Source: Syngnathus acus
Taxonomy: Eukaryota > Chordata > Actinopteri > Syngnathiformes > Syngnathidae
Length of the DNA stretch: 64,000 nt
Assembly (NCBI RefSeq): GCF_901709675.1
Contig: NC_051100.1
Span: 992,001 to 1,056,000 of the forward strand
Direction: 5' to 3'
Of the stretch, positions 12,327 through 25,000 are shown one piece after another. The notes beneath the pieces are model-generated. The model was not told the DNA's origin. It searched no databases and saw only the letters and a list, made by a program, of their open reading frames with translations. The number at the start of each line of letters is the position of its first letter. Within the stretch, counting starts at the first letter, position 1. Both the position numbers and the translations under genes were made by a program.

Positions 12327-12523
12327 AGCTATTCAATCAAGTCAGATAATTTGATAGAAGTCATGTGAAAAGTGAAGAATGGATATGACACCTACTACAT
12401 TCTTCATGACATTCTATTCTTTGGTGTTTCGGATGGTTTCATAAATATAGGATAACATCAACTTGAAGCCGTTTCCATGCCTTTTACTTCTGCAAACTCA
12501 AAAAGCATTTCTCATTTGTCTCA

Positions 12524-12529
12524 AATAAA
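12524..12529 (+). terminator. Probable cfap46 polyadenylation signal
   Basis: AATAAA lies about 200 bases after the cfap46 stop codon and is the first such hexamer downstream. No downstream GU-rich element was verified. Confidence 0.45.
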
Positions 12530-12939
12530 TCAGCAACACATAGAGAAAATGATTCATATTCTATTTTAAACATGCACCCAGCCCTAAGGTTCCAAAACAC
12601 CGGGTTGACATTAGTATTGTTTATTTTTGCCAGTTGTATCCAGAGGATGGAGTGAGACTGGAGCTGGACTTGTATAACGCTTGACCTTTGCGTGCACTTC
12701 ATGTATGCATGTGGGTCAGTGCAAGAGGGCGCTCCAAATGCAAACCTCGTAAGCCAGAGGCTCTCAAGAGACTGCATGAAAATGTGTTGAAATGAAATGT
12801 AATATTAAATAACTCATCATGAGGTAGTGGCTCTGATATCCATGGGTCTGGACCCTTAATACGAAATACTTTTGGACATTTTTGTTTTACTCTTGGGGTT
12901 TCGGGACAGATCAGCAAGGCACGCCTCTAGATGACAGCA

Positions 12940-13080
12940 ATCTTTTTCTTTCCAATGACATTGAATTGAATAGTGTCCACATAATAGTGAAAGCCGGTGT
13001 TACATTTGCCCATCATTCCCCCAAAAGTAGGTGCTGAACACTATAGGTCCAAGTACTGATCCCTGCGGGATGTAACATTG
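12940..13080 (-). mobile_element. Decayed LINE reverse-transcriptase fragment
   Basis: The minus strand encodes IPQGSVLGP (about 13071-13045), matching the GVPQGSVLGP motif of LINE reverse transcriptases. About 15 residues later, in another frame, comes FHYYVDTIQF, corresponding to the F-x-x-YADD-T-Q block with the catalytic DD changed to VDT. A stop and a frameshift separate the two blocks, so the element is dead. The order and spacing suit L2/CR1/Rex1-like fish LINEs. It lies in the cfap46-valop intergenic DNA. Confidence 0.55.
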
Positions 13081-16000
13081 CGAAATTCACAAGTTGCATT
13101 GCGTTTTTCAACAAGTCAAGAAAATCCTTGTTTGCTTGGTAGTCCTTTAAAATGCAATCAACAAGTTGCTTTAATTAGTCTGTAAGAGACGCCATCAAAG
13201 ATTAAAAAAAAACTTTAGGGGTTGTTTTTTTCCTCATTTTGCATGATTAGACTTCACATGTTTGGACTTGATCTTGACTTAACCTCTGGGAGCATCTGGC
13301 TCCTGTCTGCCATGCCTCAAGGTGGACATTAAAGCAGCCATGATGTGTCAAACAGAGCGGTAAATCGGATTTCCTCCCACTTTAAACAGAACAGGAGTCC
13401 ACAGGCATTATTTTAATAAGCATGATCTTCAATCTTATAGCAAAGCAACATTTAGCCACATCACATTTGCCCAGCGTATTCATAATCATGTTACCCAGTG
13501 CTAAACTGTAATTAGATTGTCTAATCACATTAGGTGTTGCAGTGGTATTGGCTTGCTCTTAGCACACATCTGTTATTGATTTTATAATTGAATGTGTAAA
13601 CAATGTTTTCCAGTCAGCCACTGTCAGTCAGTCCATGCAATCCAAGTCATTATATAGCTGCACGTCTGTGTTCGCATGATGATCATATCATGAATATTTC
13701 AATGGTCATCATTTCATCATTTGAATCATATGGGAAGGAATGCAAAAAAACACTCTGATTTATTATACCACATCAGATATTTTTATATACTATATTTGTA
13801 TACATATATTTTTTATTTGGGCATACTGTATATATATATATATATATATTTTTTTTTTTTGTTCGGGGAGCTCATTCTGCACAGTATTATTTGTCATTTG
13901 TCTCAGGAAAGTCACAAAGGAATTCTGCACTTTTTTTAATTTGGTGCCAACAATTATCCTGAATAATTCTGTATTTTATTTGAAGACCAATTTTGGAACC
14001 TCATTTAGAGAATATTCAAATGTATCACCTATTTTTGTCCAAATCCATCACTGACATGTGCAGTTCTATTTGGGTTTCACCAAATTACCCAAATGGACCA
14101 ACAACACAGGGGCTTTTTGATCTGGTCTGTTTCATCATCTGCCTTTTCCTTTCTCCTGGGATAAAATATTAATAGCAAAAGGCTGATGAATTGATGACAA
14201 CCTATAAATTAATGATGGGATTAAATGTGGGGATATAGAAAGCACCAATGTTCTTTTTCATCTTGTGAAGAAATGAATGATGCTGTGGGATATTTACACA
14301 TTAGCCATTTGACCTGACAATTTGAGCCGAAACCTGATGATGCCATCAGGTCTGTTAGTTGTTCACGTTGTGTCAGTTGGCCCCACTGACGGTAAAGGTT
14401 AAGAGTCTCGATAGATCAGGCAACTCCCCGTTTGTCTTCTAACGCAATATTCTCAGTCTGAAGTGGATTTATTGCGAAATGATTTTCTTCTCCTGAAATT
14501 GGGCTCATTTTTAGACTTGGGCCTTTGCCAGCCAATTTTATGGCTGTTACATTATGCTGATACGAATCCAACTGATTGTATGGTGTTTTCATGGTCCTAA
14601 TAGAAAAACAAATGTGTTGCAAGATTTAGTTCGCATCAATCCTTTCAAATTGGATTTATAAAGTAAGTAAACAAAAAATGACATGCAAGTGTCTCAAGTG
14701 AGGATTGTCTTGAGGGTCTGTTTATGAGTGAGAGGATGGCACGGGCAGATCAGTGCCATGCGGACTCGGTATTGCTCTGTGACAAGGGAGCTAGAAACTA
14801 AACTCAGGGAATACCTTGGGATCAGAGCTGGTCAATGAGTCTCGGGAGAGGGAAGTCTGTCTTTTCCTGCTTAACATGCTGACCGCCGACACAACCCTGG
14901 AAAATGGATGGCTAGATAAGATGATGGATCGATCCCATGACGCAGGCCCTATATTTCATCCTTTACATTTTACTGGTGACTACAGTTCATTTATACAGTG
15001 TACATAAGTGTAAGGTATAAAAGCAATAAAAAAAGATAGATTTTGTAAATCTACAGTCTTGTATCTAGTCAATGTTTATTCTCTATTATACATAAATGCC
15101 TTAGCTAAAATAAGATTCAAAGGCCTCTCTCTGTATTGCATTATCCCTTTTGTATGTGTTAAAATCTTGGAAAGATTTGGTTAGAATGTTTGTATCGTTA
15201 AAGCCACGCAATATGTCTCTGGGCATATTGGACGCATCAGTATTTACAGCCACCTCTCACTATATATGATGCAGTGTCAGTTAATATAGTTTGTCATGTG
15301 ATGTGTGATGTGGCGTTAGCTTTACGGCGTACATCTGGACCAACATCCATCATCAAAATAAGATAAGTTGTAAATATTGATCGCTTCAACCTGGCAATTC
15401 AGAAAGACCTTGAGAACACCAATGTTGAAGACAGACAATCTAAGTTACAGGCTGATTTACTTTCTTGTGTCGCCACCTGAGGCTTTACCTTAGTCACGTA
15501 AGAACAGATCACAACAAGATGAGTACAACAGCAAAAAAAAGCATTTCTACAATTCTTCTCGGAAAAAAACTGTTTGGAAAACATTACCCTCCCTCCAATT
15601 TCTGAGACATGTAGATCAAAATGGAGACCTGATAAATGATTGGGTCATTCCACCTGAAAATCAAAAATGGCATGAGTCGATTTTTATGAGTCACCCTGGA
15701 CATAGTATATAGCAGGAAGCTGTTTGCAAACTAAAAACATCCAGGCAACCAACAACAGCACAACGAAACCTTTACGAACCTACAACGTTGCAAAACAGCC
15801 CATTATAAAAAATGATAGCTTGTGCGTGTCTGTGGAATCACTAGGTCTAACACGTCTTCGCGCAGATTTACACTTCACAAAAATAGAGCATGTAATTACC
15901 TCCAAGAGCATCCTGTTTCAAGCCTCGTAATCGCAAGTTACCGTGTCGTCTCGGTCGCGTGATGTCAAAATGGGAACAGCGTGATGGTGAGGATTTTTTT

Positions 16001-17253
16001 TTAAAACCAATTCTAATTGAACTAGGAAATGAATTGGTGAGTTCATGGATCTCTTGTGCATGTGCACCACGACCGTATTTTCATCTGTACCCAGCTGGAC
16101 TTTGATGAAGATGCTTTGGTAACCTGCAGAGATATTTGCGAGCAATTTTGATTAATTGCGATTTCAAATGGGTGTTGTGGCCCTTGAAAAGAAAATGTTT
16201 TTTCAGATGATTGCTATCATGCTTGTACAGACGAGGGATGCATCTCAAACATTGTGGATAGGCGCCCTTGAGGACCAGAGTTGGTGACCCCTGTGCATAG
16301 GTTCCCTCCTTGTTTTGTTCTACTTGTATAACACTAGCCACAGACTGCCTCGTGTGTGTAGAATTAATTCATTGAAAAACTGTCACACCTATAGTGAGGT
16401 CATGACCTTACTGAGTTTTGACCGGTAAAATAATTGGATGAAAGGGCACTTCAGTGGAGGAAATATCTCTAGAAGCAATTTCACAATCACAGTTATGCTC
16501 TTAAGACTATTGTAATGCATTTGCCATTCTTTATTTCTCGACACCATACCTATTGATTTGCAATTGATGATAATACCAAGTTGAGGGTAATAACAGACAG
16601 GTACAATCTCAACATACAATCTCATTTGTCATATTATAATACGGGTGAAAATGATAATATGTCCTCTATATGGCGTAAATCACAGTTGAGATGAACAATG
16701 GTGTCTTCTAATAATGATGACAAAGCAACACAATTCACTGAAACAGAGTTTGTTCCACCGGATTGGGCACAGATTCAAACACAAAGTCAGTACACAGCAA
16801 ACACCATACAATTACTTTCAGAACATTGTGCACCATGTGGAATTGAGACTACAAACAGTATTGGACATAGCAAACAAACATGCAACACAAAGGCAAGAAA
16901 ACGAGAACACTTTGTCACATTTACATATGTGTGCGTGCGTGATTCTTCAAACATGTGACCTGGCTGCCACATAAACTACTTTGATTAACAGTATTAATTC
17001 AAACACGCTACGACGGAGTTTGTCGTAAAACAACAGCTGACAGTTGAAATGCCTGTATGAACACATACATATATATATTTACAGTATACACTTTATGGAA
17101 AATCGTATCGGTACATTGCCATGGACTAATAAGACACACAACAGCTATAACAGCTATCAATCACTCTTCTGGGGATTTGTTTTGTCCATTCATTCATCCA
17201 TCCAGGAGAGCAAAGTGTTCGACAGGCCCGCAGTTACGGACTGTATTCGCTAC
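13081..17253. other. Intergenic DNA between cfap46 and valop, no gene recognised
   Basis: AT-rich sequence with a TA-rich microsatellite near 13829-13850 and short open frames without codon structure, domain or splice context. I see no RNA gene and no recognisable protein similarity on either strand. Confidence 0.5.
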
Positions 17254-17422
17254 TAAAGTTAAAAGTTAAAGTCCCAATGATGGTCACACACACATCTGGG
17301 TGTGGTGAATTTTGTCCTCTGCATTGAACCCATCCCCGTGTGATTTTGATCCATCCCCTGGGGGAGAGGGGAGCAGTGAGCAGCAGCGGTGCCGCCCTCG
17401 GGAATCATTTGGTGATCTAACC
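17254..17422 (-). mobile_element. tRNA-derived SINE, 3' half, copy 1 of 2
   Basis: The reverse complement matches the 3' half of the full copy at 35255-35572 nearly base for base: GGTTAGATCACC, ATTCCCGAG, the CTGCTGCTCACTGCTCCCC stretch, CACACGGGGATGGGTT, GTGTGTGTGACNATCATT and a CTTTAA-repeat tail. The 5' tRNA-like head with the A and B boxes is missing, as expected of a 5'-truncated insertion. Confidence 0.85.
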
Positions 17423-18012
17423 AAAGTCATCGAAGCAGCTCTTTGTGTTAGGGTTAGTCACGCTGCAACAGAAAAGGGCCTCAAACTCTCACCACAAAGT
17501 TGACTTTGTAGGAAGTTAAGACACGTGAAGATTATCCCTCTCGTACCTTGTTTTCATTGGTGTATTAAGGTTTCATTTCCTGCACGTACGTGAACAATCT
17601 CTCGGTTATTGTGTAATGATGCCAGTAGCATTTGCTCGAGTCAGATGTTTTCCTGGCTGCAAGAAGAAATTCCAATGAAATAGCAGTCAGGATTTTTTTT
17701 TATCTGTAGCCCGTCTAATTCTGCGCAAGTCCTGAACAGTTCTGGCTACTAAAGTGAGGCTTAAATCAGCAATTTACGAACATAAAGCCGCTATAGCTAA
17801 ACAAGCATTTGTCCAATGTACATGTTGCTGACTTAACTTGCAAAATTCAATCATGCTCACAAATATAGAATTGCCCAAAATGGCTTATGGTTTATTATAC
17901 ATATTTGATTTATAGATATATATATTTTTTTTATATAATTTATAATACATTAAAATGCAAGGAAAACCGATCCAGCCCATGAGAAGATAATTCCTTGAAG
18001 TGTGTCAATCAA

Positions 18013-18018
18013 TTTATT
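18013..18018 (-). terminator. Possible valop polyadenylation signal
   Basis: TTTATT on the plus strand is AATAAA for the minus-strand opsin transcript, about 815 bases past its stop. It is a plausible 3' end, but the choice among AT-rich hexamers in this region is not decided by the sequence. Confidence 0.25.
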
Positions 18019-18833
18019 GCCTATATTTAGCTCGCGCTTATTGACTGTGTGCATCTTTGTGTGCTCATTGTTCTCATTTTCACTGCATAGCGTGTCTTAC
18101 CCTTGTATGTCAGCAGTCCAGGCAATAGGGACTTCCCTCACTGACCATCTGCAGTACGGATGGATAAAAGTATTGCCAGTCCCTAGTCAACCCACTATGA
18201 ACAAAAACTAAAGCCTACAAATTCCGACAGAGGTTTCTAACTTTTTGACGGGTGGATTTGACTGAAGATGTGCTGCCAAACTGAAACAGCATAGTAAAAC
18301 AATGCATCCTCTGCAGGCTTTGTCTCAGGGCTTGAAAAATACAGAAAGTAGAGTAGATGAAAGGCAGAATTTTGGTATATGAATATGACTGACTGGCTAA
18401 CTCACGCTGTGATTTTCCAGGAGCTTCGTATTCGTATGGAGTTACCACGTGAAAGTCGATTAAAGTGCAGGTTGCATTTTGTAGCAGATTCGAAGTTGTG
18501 CAGGTGTGGTCAAGCTTATCTATTGGGTAAAGCTGTGAACGTTTCTATCTGCACATTTTCTTTTCTCGCAATATTTAGGGCCAATTCAAATGAAATTTTA
18601 ATGCACTTCAGCAGAAAGCTTCATTTGCTTTTGATTCCTCAGCGACTGCAAATGAAATGCGAAGGTGACAGCTAGGGAAAAAAAAAATAGGTTAGTCGAC
18701 ATATATCTTGAGCTTAATCCATCTCGAATGAAAATGACTACTGGGAAGTCCAAAGATGTGTCTGGCAAGAGTTGCGTGTTGTTGTTGTTGTTTTTTCTTC
18801 TTCAAGTTGGAGTAGACCTGCTGCAAGTAGCTG

Positions 18834-19073
18834 TCACATTGGACACACTTTATTCTCCGGGATGGGGAGCTGCGCAAAGGAAGCACAGTCAGTTGGCGAA
18901 TCTTCCAACCTGGGCGACGTTGTACCGCCGCCGATGGGGATACGGGCCGCAATGGCAGACATTTCTCCCGTTTGACTGTCCGCAGTGATTCCTGGTCGCT
19001 CTGATGTCTGGTTCATGTTGCTTTCTGGCATGCCCACAATGCCGGTGAAAAGCTGGATGATGCACTTCCTGAA
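18834..19073 (-). CDS. valop: valop exon 5: cytoplasmic tail of the long isoform
   Basis: Begins after tttag with FRKCIIQLFTGIVG, matching the junction after NRQ in other opsins, and ends ENKVCPM then TGA. The tail is rich in Ser/Thr (possible kinase sites) and carries C314 next to the membrane end. It is not found by ATG-based ORF calling because its first 12 residues precede the first ATG. Confidence 0.9.
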   Translation of the reverse strand, partial: FRKCIIQLFTGIVGMPESNMNQTSERPGITADSQTGEMSAIAARIPIGGGTTSPRLEDSPTDCASFAQLPIPENKVCPM

Positions 19074-22000
19074 CTAAACACAAATAAAAAGCGTGAGGAG
19101 TCTAGCATCTGCTTGAAGTTTTCTGTAAATAAATGGCTCGTCATTAGCTTACTCTTTAGACTACTTTAACTTTCCCAGTGACTTGATCCCACAGGTTCTT
19201 TAATGGAACCAAGACCTCGTGCTGTCATTTCTATTCTTTTTCAGCACTTAACTTGAACATAATTTGTCATAGCTTGTTTGAAATTCTAGATTGTAGATTT
19301 CCCTGACCTTTATTGATCTAAGCAAAAAAGATTAAAAAAAAAAGAAAACGTGACTAAAAGTATTTAAAGTAATGTGAAACGGTTTTTTTTTTCTTGTACG
19401 CGCATCCATCCACATTTTGAACGTGTAAGGGTCAGCGTGAGAGCTGAAATCGATCAGCATTGATTTGTGAAATTGCAGAGTGATTACGACTGCTGAATTG
19501 AATGACAATTGAGCCCGCCCCCATCACTACATTCCTAACACAAGAAGAAAATACATCACCATCCATGTATTTCTATTGTTTGTTTGCAAGCTTCTACCCA
19601 AATGTATCATTAGCACACACATTGTTCATCTCAGAAATCACATGAATCGACATCACGGCTGAATTGATCTTGAAATAATGTGATTCGCTGTCAGTTTGGC
19701 CTTCACATTTTAACGAGTTCCTCCTTGAATAGAAGCTGCTCGTGGTGCCAAATGTAATAAAAATGATGCCGTGAATTCCAGAAATATCCCACTCGTGAAA
19801 ATGGGTCAGCTGTGAGGTTACAATGGCCTTGGACTTAGAGGCGCTTAGATGTGACTAACAGAACACGTTCAATGCTGTTTTGAATATATTTAAGAGAAGC
19901 GTTTTATTTGAACCATATCCCCAGAAGGACGGATTAGGTGAAAAGGTGCTAGAAAAGCATCTGGACCACGAGGTCTGTGCAATAAGAATTGATATATCAC
20001 TTTTCACTCGGTTGTCAACAGAATTGGCTCGCTAAATGTGCTCTTGCTACTTTCCATAACCGTGTGTCTTCAATGCAGGTAATTCATCTTAAAGACTGTT
20101 CTGTTTGCAAGTCGATCGGCGTTTTCGTTTCACAATGAACAAAGCTTTATACGGTAACAATCTTTGCAAGTTGTGGGGGAGTGGATTTTATTTCTTCATC
20201 AGGTTCGTAAGTGCTTTGGTGGAGTATGTCCATGTTAGTCATCCAATTATGTGTAGCAGCCAATTTTAGCAGCATAGGGTGATTTGTTATCCAGCCATGG
20301 CTTGCCAGTCAAGTAAGGTAGCACTCTAGTTTGTGTCATTCATTAGTCTGTAAATACAGTCTGCTAACTATTAGGAGACTGACTGCGCATGCGATCTCTG
20401 TGCAGAGACTGAACCCATTCCCAGAACTTTACCAGGGCCAATGCCAAAGGCTCAGTCCGCGTGTCTTCAATGTAATTGCGTTTTTGTAAATCTTATTCGC
20501 ATGATGTAATAAAAGTCACTTGACTTCAAGTACTGGCTGCTTAGTTTAAGCATTTGGATTCTGTACTTATTTACATCTATTTCCCATGTTGACAGAGGCT
20601 GACCCGTTTAAACAAGTAGGACACTCCTATGGACATACAGACAGCATGCAGTTCCCTGCAGGGGAGTCTGAATGGCTTTTTTTCCATGCAATTACACACT
20701 TAGTTGGCGGTATGTTGCATACGTATTTCCCATCGATAATATTTAGCGCCATCATATTAAGAAAGCCTATCCAAGACCTTGATAGTCTCTGGTCATTTGA
20801 AATGATTGAATGAGCAGTCATGTGCTTGCTGCCTTGAATCAAATAAATAAACAAAATCCAGAGACCAAAATACCAACAGTCACTAAGGAGCGTTTGAGTC
20901 GAGTGCAGTGCAGTGCAGTATGGTAAAGTTCTTTCTTCTTTTTTACAAACTTTCCATTTGTCGATATCGGATCAATCGATTATGCTGTTATGTGTAGGCT
21001 TCGCAAATGTATACAAGAGAAATGTGACTGGAATGCGCCTAGCGGTAGCACTAGCCAACTTTACAAGCATTACATAGGTGGGTTATGCATTTTTCAACAG
21101 CGCTTCATCTGGACAATTGTACCTACTGAATTGTACATTTTATTTATTCATATGATGTGCATTATTTAGAAGCACACAAACTCCTCTGCCACTATAGACG
21201 TCTTGGGATCCACTGCAATATTATTCTGCTGTATGTATACACATAGTGATACTATGTCTAAGCTTCCGTTATAAGAGGAAATATTACCTGTCTGTTCATG
21301 AACACGTAGATGATTGGATTATACACCGCGGCCGTCTTGGAGAAGAATGCAGGGATGGAAGCCAACCTCGCATCCAATTCAATGGTTGGATGAATTGTAA
21401 CCAGTATAGCAAAGACTGCATACGGTGTCCATGCCACCATGAATGCTATAATCATGACTACGACCATCCGGGTCACCTGGCGCTCAGGCTTCCTGGCGGT
21501 GGCCAGACGGCCATGGGACACCTACAGGGGAAGAAAACCCTTCTTGATTTCATTTGGATTGGAGATTTTGCTGATATGGCTTGACAGGTCAAATGAAAGT
21601 CAAAGTCAAATGCACTTTTCAGTACACTGGTACTGCTCGACTCAGGTCAGAGAAATCACGATGCAACTGGTTAATAAGCAAGACAATCTTTGGGGATGAC
21701 AATTCTCTTGTCCGTCTGTTATGCTCCGAACAATGCTATAAATGCAATCATCGCAAAGTACGATTGCCTTTGTAAAGGAAAACATTTTGTGACCTTCCGG
21801 AGCTTCCGCAGGAGCTTCCCATAGCAGAAGAAGATGAGTCCAAGAGGCAGAATGAAACAAGTGGAGAAGAAGGTGATGATGTAGCTGTGGCTATTGATGT
21901 CGGACGTATACCTGGTTGACACACATTGATTGAAATGCTGTTTCGTTTCAGCGTACGGCAATGACATCTACATATACGATACTGTCAATGTGCCGAGGGT

Positions 22001-25000
22001 ATTTCTCACCAGTCAGGCTCACAGGTGGTCCCAATCTTGCTGACAGTGTATCTGTTCCAGCCCAGAACCGGAGGGAAGGTCCAAACGAAGGAAAAGATCC
22101 AGACGAACAGCAGGCCCATGACGGCGTGTTTGGCTTGCAGCCGAATGTTGCCCAGAGGTCGGCAAATCACGAAGAATCGTTCGAAGGACAGAACGGCCAG
22201 AGACCACAGGGCTACGATTCCTGGGACAAACAGCAGGTCGGTCACAATGGCAGAATACCAAAGCCGCATAATGAAACGTAACCTATACTAATGTCTTGAT
22301 ACCATATATGAAAACCCTGAGATAATTGAACTCCTCCATTTGGGGTGGTATTTCATCATCCCCTTACTGGTTCGAGCAGGGAGCCATGGTCCCAGATTAA
22401 GAGGTGCTGATTTTCATCCCTACCGCTTCGCACTTGGCTGCAAACCGCTCCAGTGAGAGTTGACATGACCAAGCCAACAGCACTGCATCGGCCGCAAAAA
22501 TGCCCCTTGGATGCACCTAGAAATTGTTTTCATGAAGCTTAGAAACACAATCAATGGTAAAAGCCAGCCTTAGTGGTGTGCAACCCTTACTGGAAACCAA
22601 CCCAAGCAAAACTCACATGTCAAATCACGTGTGGACAGGTTAAAAAGGAGGCCGGCCCACATCCCAGGGTCTGCCTACTTATCCAGAGGCACTGTCCTCT
22701 ATGTCTCATGCAACATCCAGAACCTTTAGGAATACCCACTTCCAAAGGGCCATTAATCAGGTGATACTATGTGTTTAACCAATGCAGAGTGTCCCAACCT
22801 TCCCCCATCCAGCACTAAGCCCGTTAAAAAGTTCCTCTTTTAATATGTGCGCTCATTTGTGTATGTAACACCGTCATGGAATTACATTGAACGATTCCAG
22901 AATGTTATCATGTTAAGTGTGTGGTGAATTCCTGCATTGGCAATGGCTTCCTCTCTTCACTGAAATTGTATTATGGTCAATTGTATTATGCTTGGGAGCG
23001 TACGGAGATGGATGGCCTGGTTATAACAGTGCGGCTATTTATTATTGTTTGACAACCAATCTCAATGGTATGAAGCCAAAGTGTTTCAAGTTACTAATGC
23101 TAGAAATAGTTAAATGATCCAAGGTGGGTGAATTAGGCTGCCTCGTGATAGACTGGAAAAAAAAACTCTTTAATTATGATAATAACTCACTCAGCGGGTA
23201 ATTACCTTTCTCTGCGCAACCAAAGACCCTCAGTGTCTGAGCTTAGTGTGGAGGACAAAAGAGAGTGGTGGAAACCGGGATGTTCAATTATGTTTCACAC
23301 ATGAACCCATACAAAGATTCACTAATGAAACGGACACTTTTTGTGTCTTGTTGTATTTTTAGCAGCCCATAACAAATAGAGAAAATGGTGCATTCATTTA
23401 GAAAGTCTCACACACATCTACATATTTTCTTACCACCGCCTCGAAATCTATTCACTATTGAAATCCTGAGCAAAAAATAACTGGGACGACTTGTTTCCTG
23501 CTTAGTTCAATTCATTTCTAATTTATTAACACACACCAACGCATCTGACCACACTAACACACTTGTCGGAACTTAAGACAAGGCTGGATTTCCTCTTCAG
23601 TCCAATCCTATTGATTATACATCACCTGATCATATGTATTATGCAAGATAGTTTCTTTTGGTCATCGTTGAACGCGATAGGCCTTATTTACTTGCTTCCC
23701 AAATTGTATTTTTTACTCTGACAGAGTGTTAGGAGGTGTGATTTATTAAGATCTTCTACCAAGAGCTGAAATATTCAGTATATGACAACAGTTGTAAAAG
23801 TGGTGACATAGGGCTTTCCAGCTGATGGTCTTCACAAAAAAAGTGACGACATTGGAAGTGTTCCAGGAAGACAAACAAACATTACAGCATTCCCTTGCTA
23901 GATTGCGGTTCAGCTTTTGCGGCCAGGTTTATTCGGAGATTTGGCGGGATGTCATCATATCTTGCTTTTATTTACTCATTTGTTTTACAGCGTAGGAATG
24001 GCAAATGTCAAATAGATGCCATCATTTGTAGACTCTGTTCGTACATCAGCTTTTGCACGCACAAACCTTTAGTAAGTCTGGCCGATTGTGTTTTATGCCA
24101 CCAGCGTGAAAGCTGACCTTTGTTTCAACATACGTATATGGTAATCATGCTGCATTGGCTTTGTGGTCATAAATCCTCCTCAAGAAAGACTTTATTTATG
24201 TGTCCTAAGAAAATGTGCTTTATTGGCTAAAATTAATTTGTACCTTGCAGGTTTTCACATCTATTTATTTAATGCTTTGAAACTTTCTATTCATGCAACA
24301 GAACAAGTATAATATCAATTTGGAGGATTTTAACTGATACTGCAAGGAACTGCCTTTTGCATGACACAGAATACGTAAGTAATTGCACAAGTACCATTTT
24401 GCGTCAGATTTCGAAGCGAGATTTTCAACTTGATTTTCAAATGCATGCCTGAATGAACTTTACTTTGGGTGACCTCAGCAGATCGTCAGCACAGCTCTTG
24501 ACCCAATTCACTGACTTCATTCAATAGTGGGCTCAATGCTGGTAACTCACTTATGATAAGCCATGCAAGGTGATCGACAATTAACATCTGCTGAGTCCAA
24601 TATTGGCCCGTAAAAAATATTAATAATCAAAACGATGCAAGAGCCCATTGTTGTAATATTTCTCAGTGACTATCCTGAGTAAAATCCGTCATTAAGTGCA
24701 TTTCTTGATGAATATTTTGAATACATATCCATTTATAAAATTCTCAAGAGTTAATTTGGGTCTGGCGATCTACTTTTCCACACAGGGTAGAAACAGATGT
24801 TGGAGTCATGATCCGACATGCAACTTTTGTGTCATGTTAATTATTCATCATGGTAGTAAAAGAAGAAAAAATGTTGCAACACTGACACCTGCAGCTTGAA
24901 ATGAACACACAAACACAAACGGAGAGACAAAAAAAACTCTAAGAGGTCTCAAGTCTTCAACATTCATGAAGCAAGTCTTATTTTGTCGAACTCCTCCCGG

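Noticed and set aside
18889-19083. 64-codon minus-strand ORF overlapping opsin exon 5
   Set aside because: It is in a different frame from the opsin tail; FRKCIIQLFTG in the proper frame joins exon 4 exactly.
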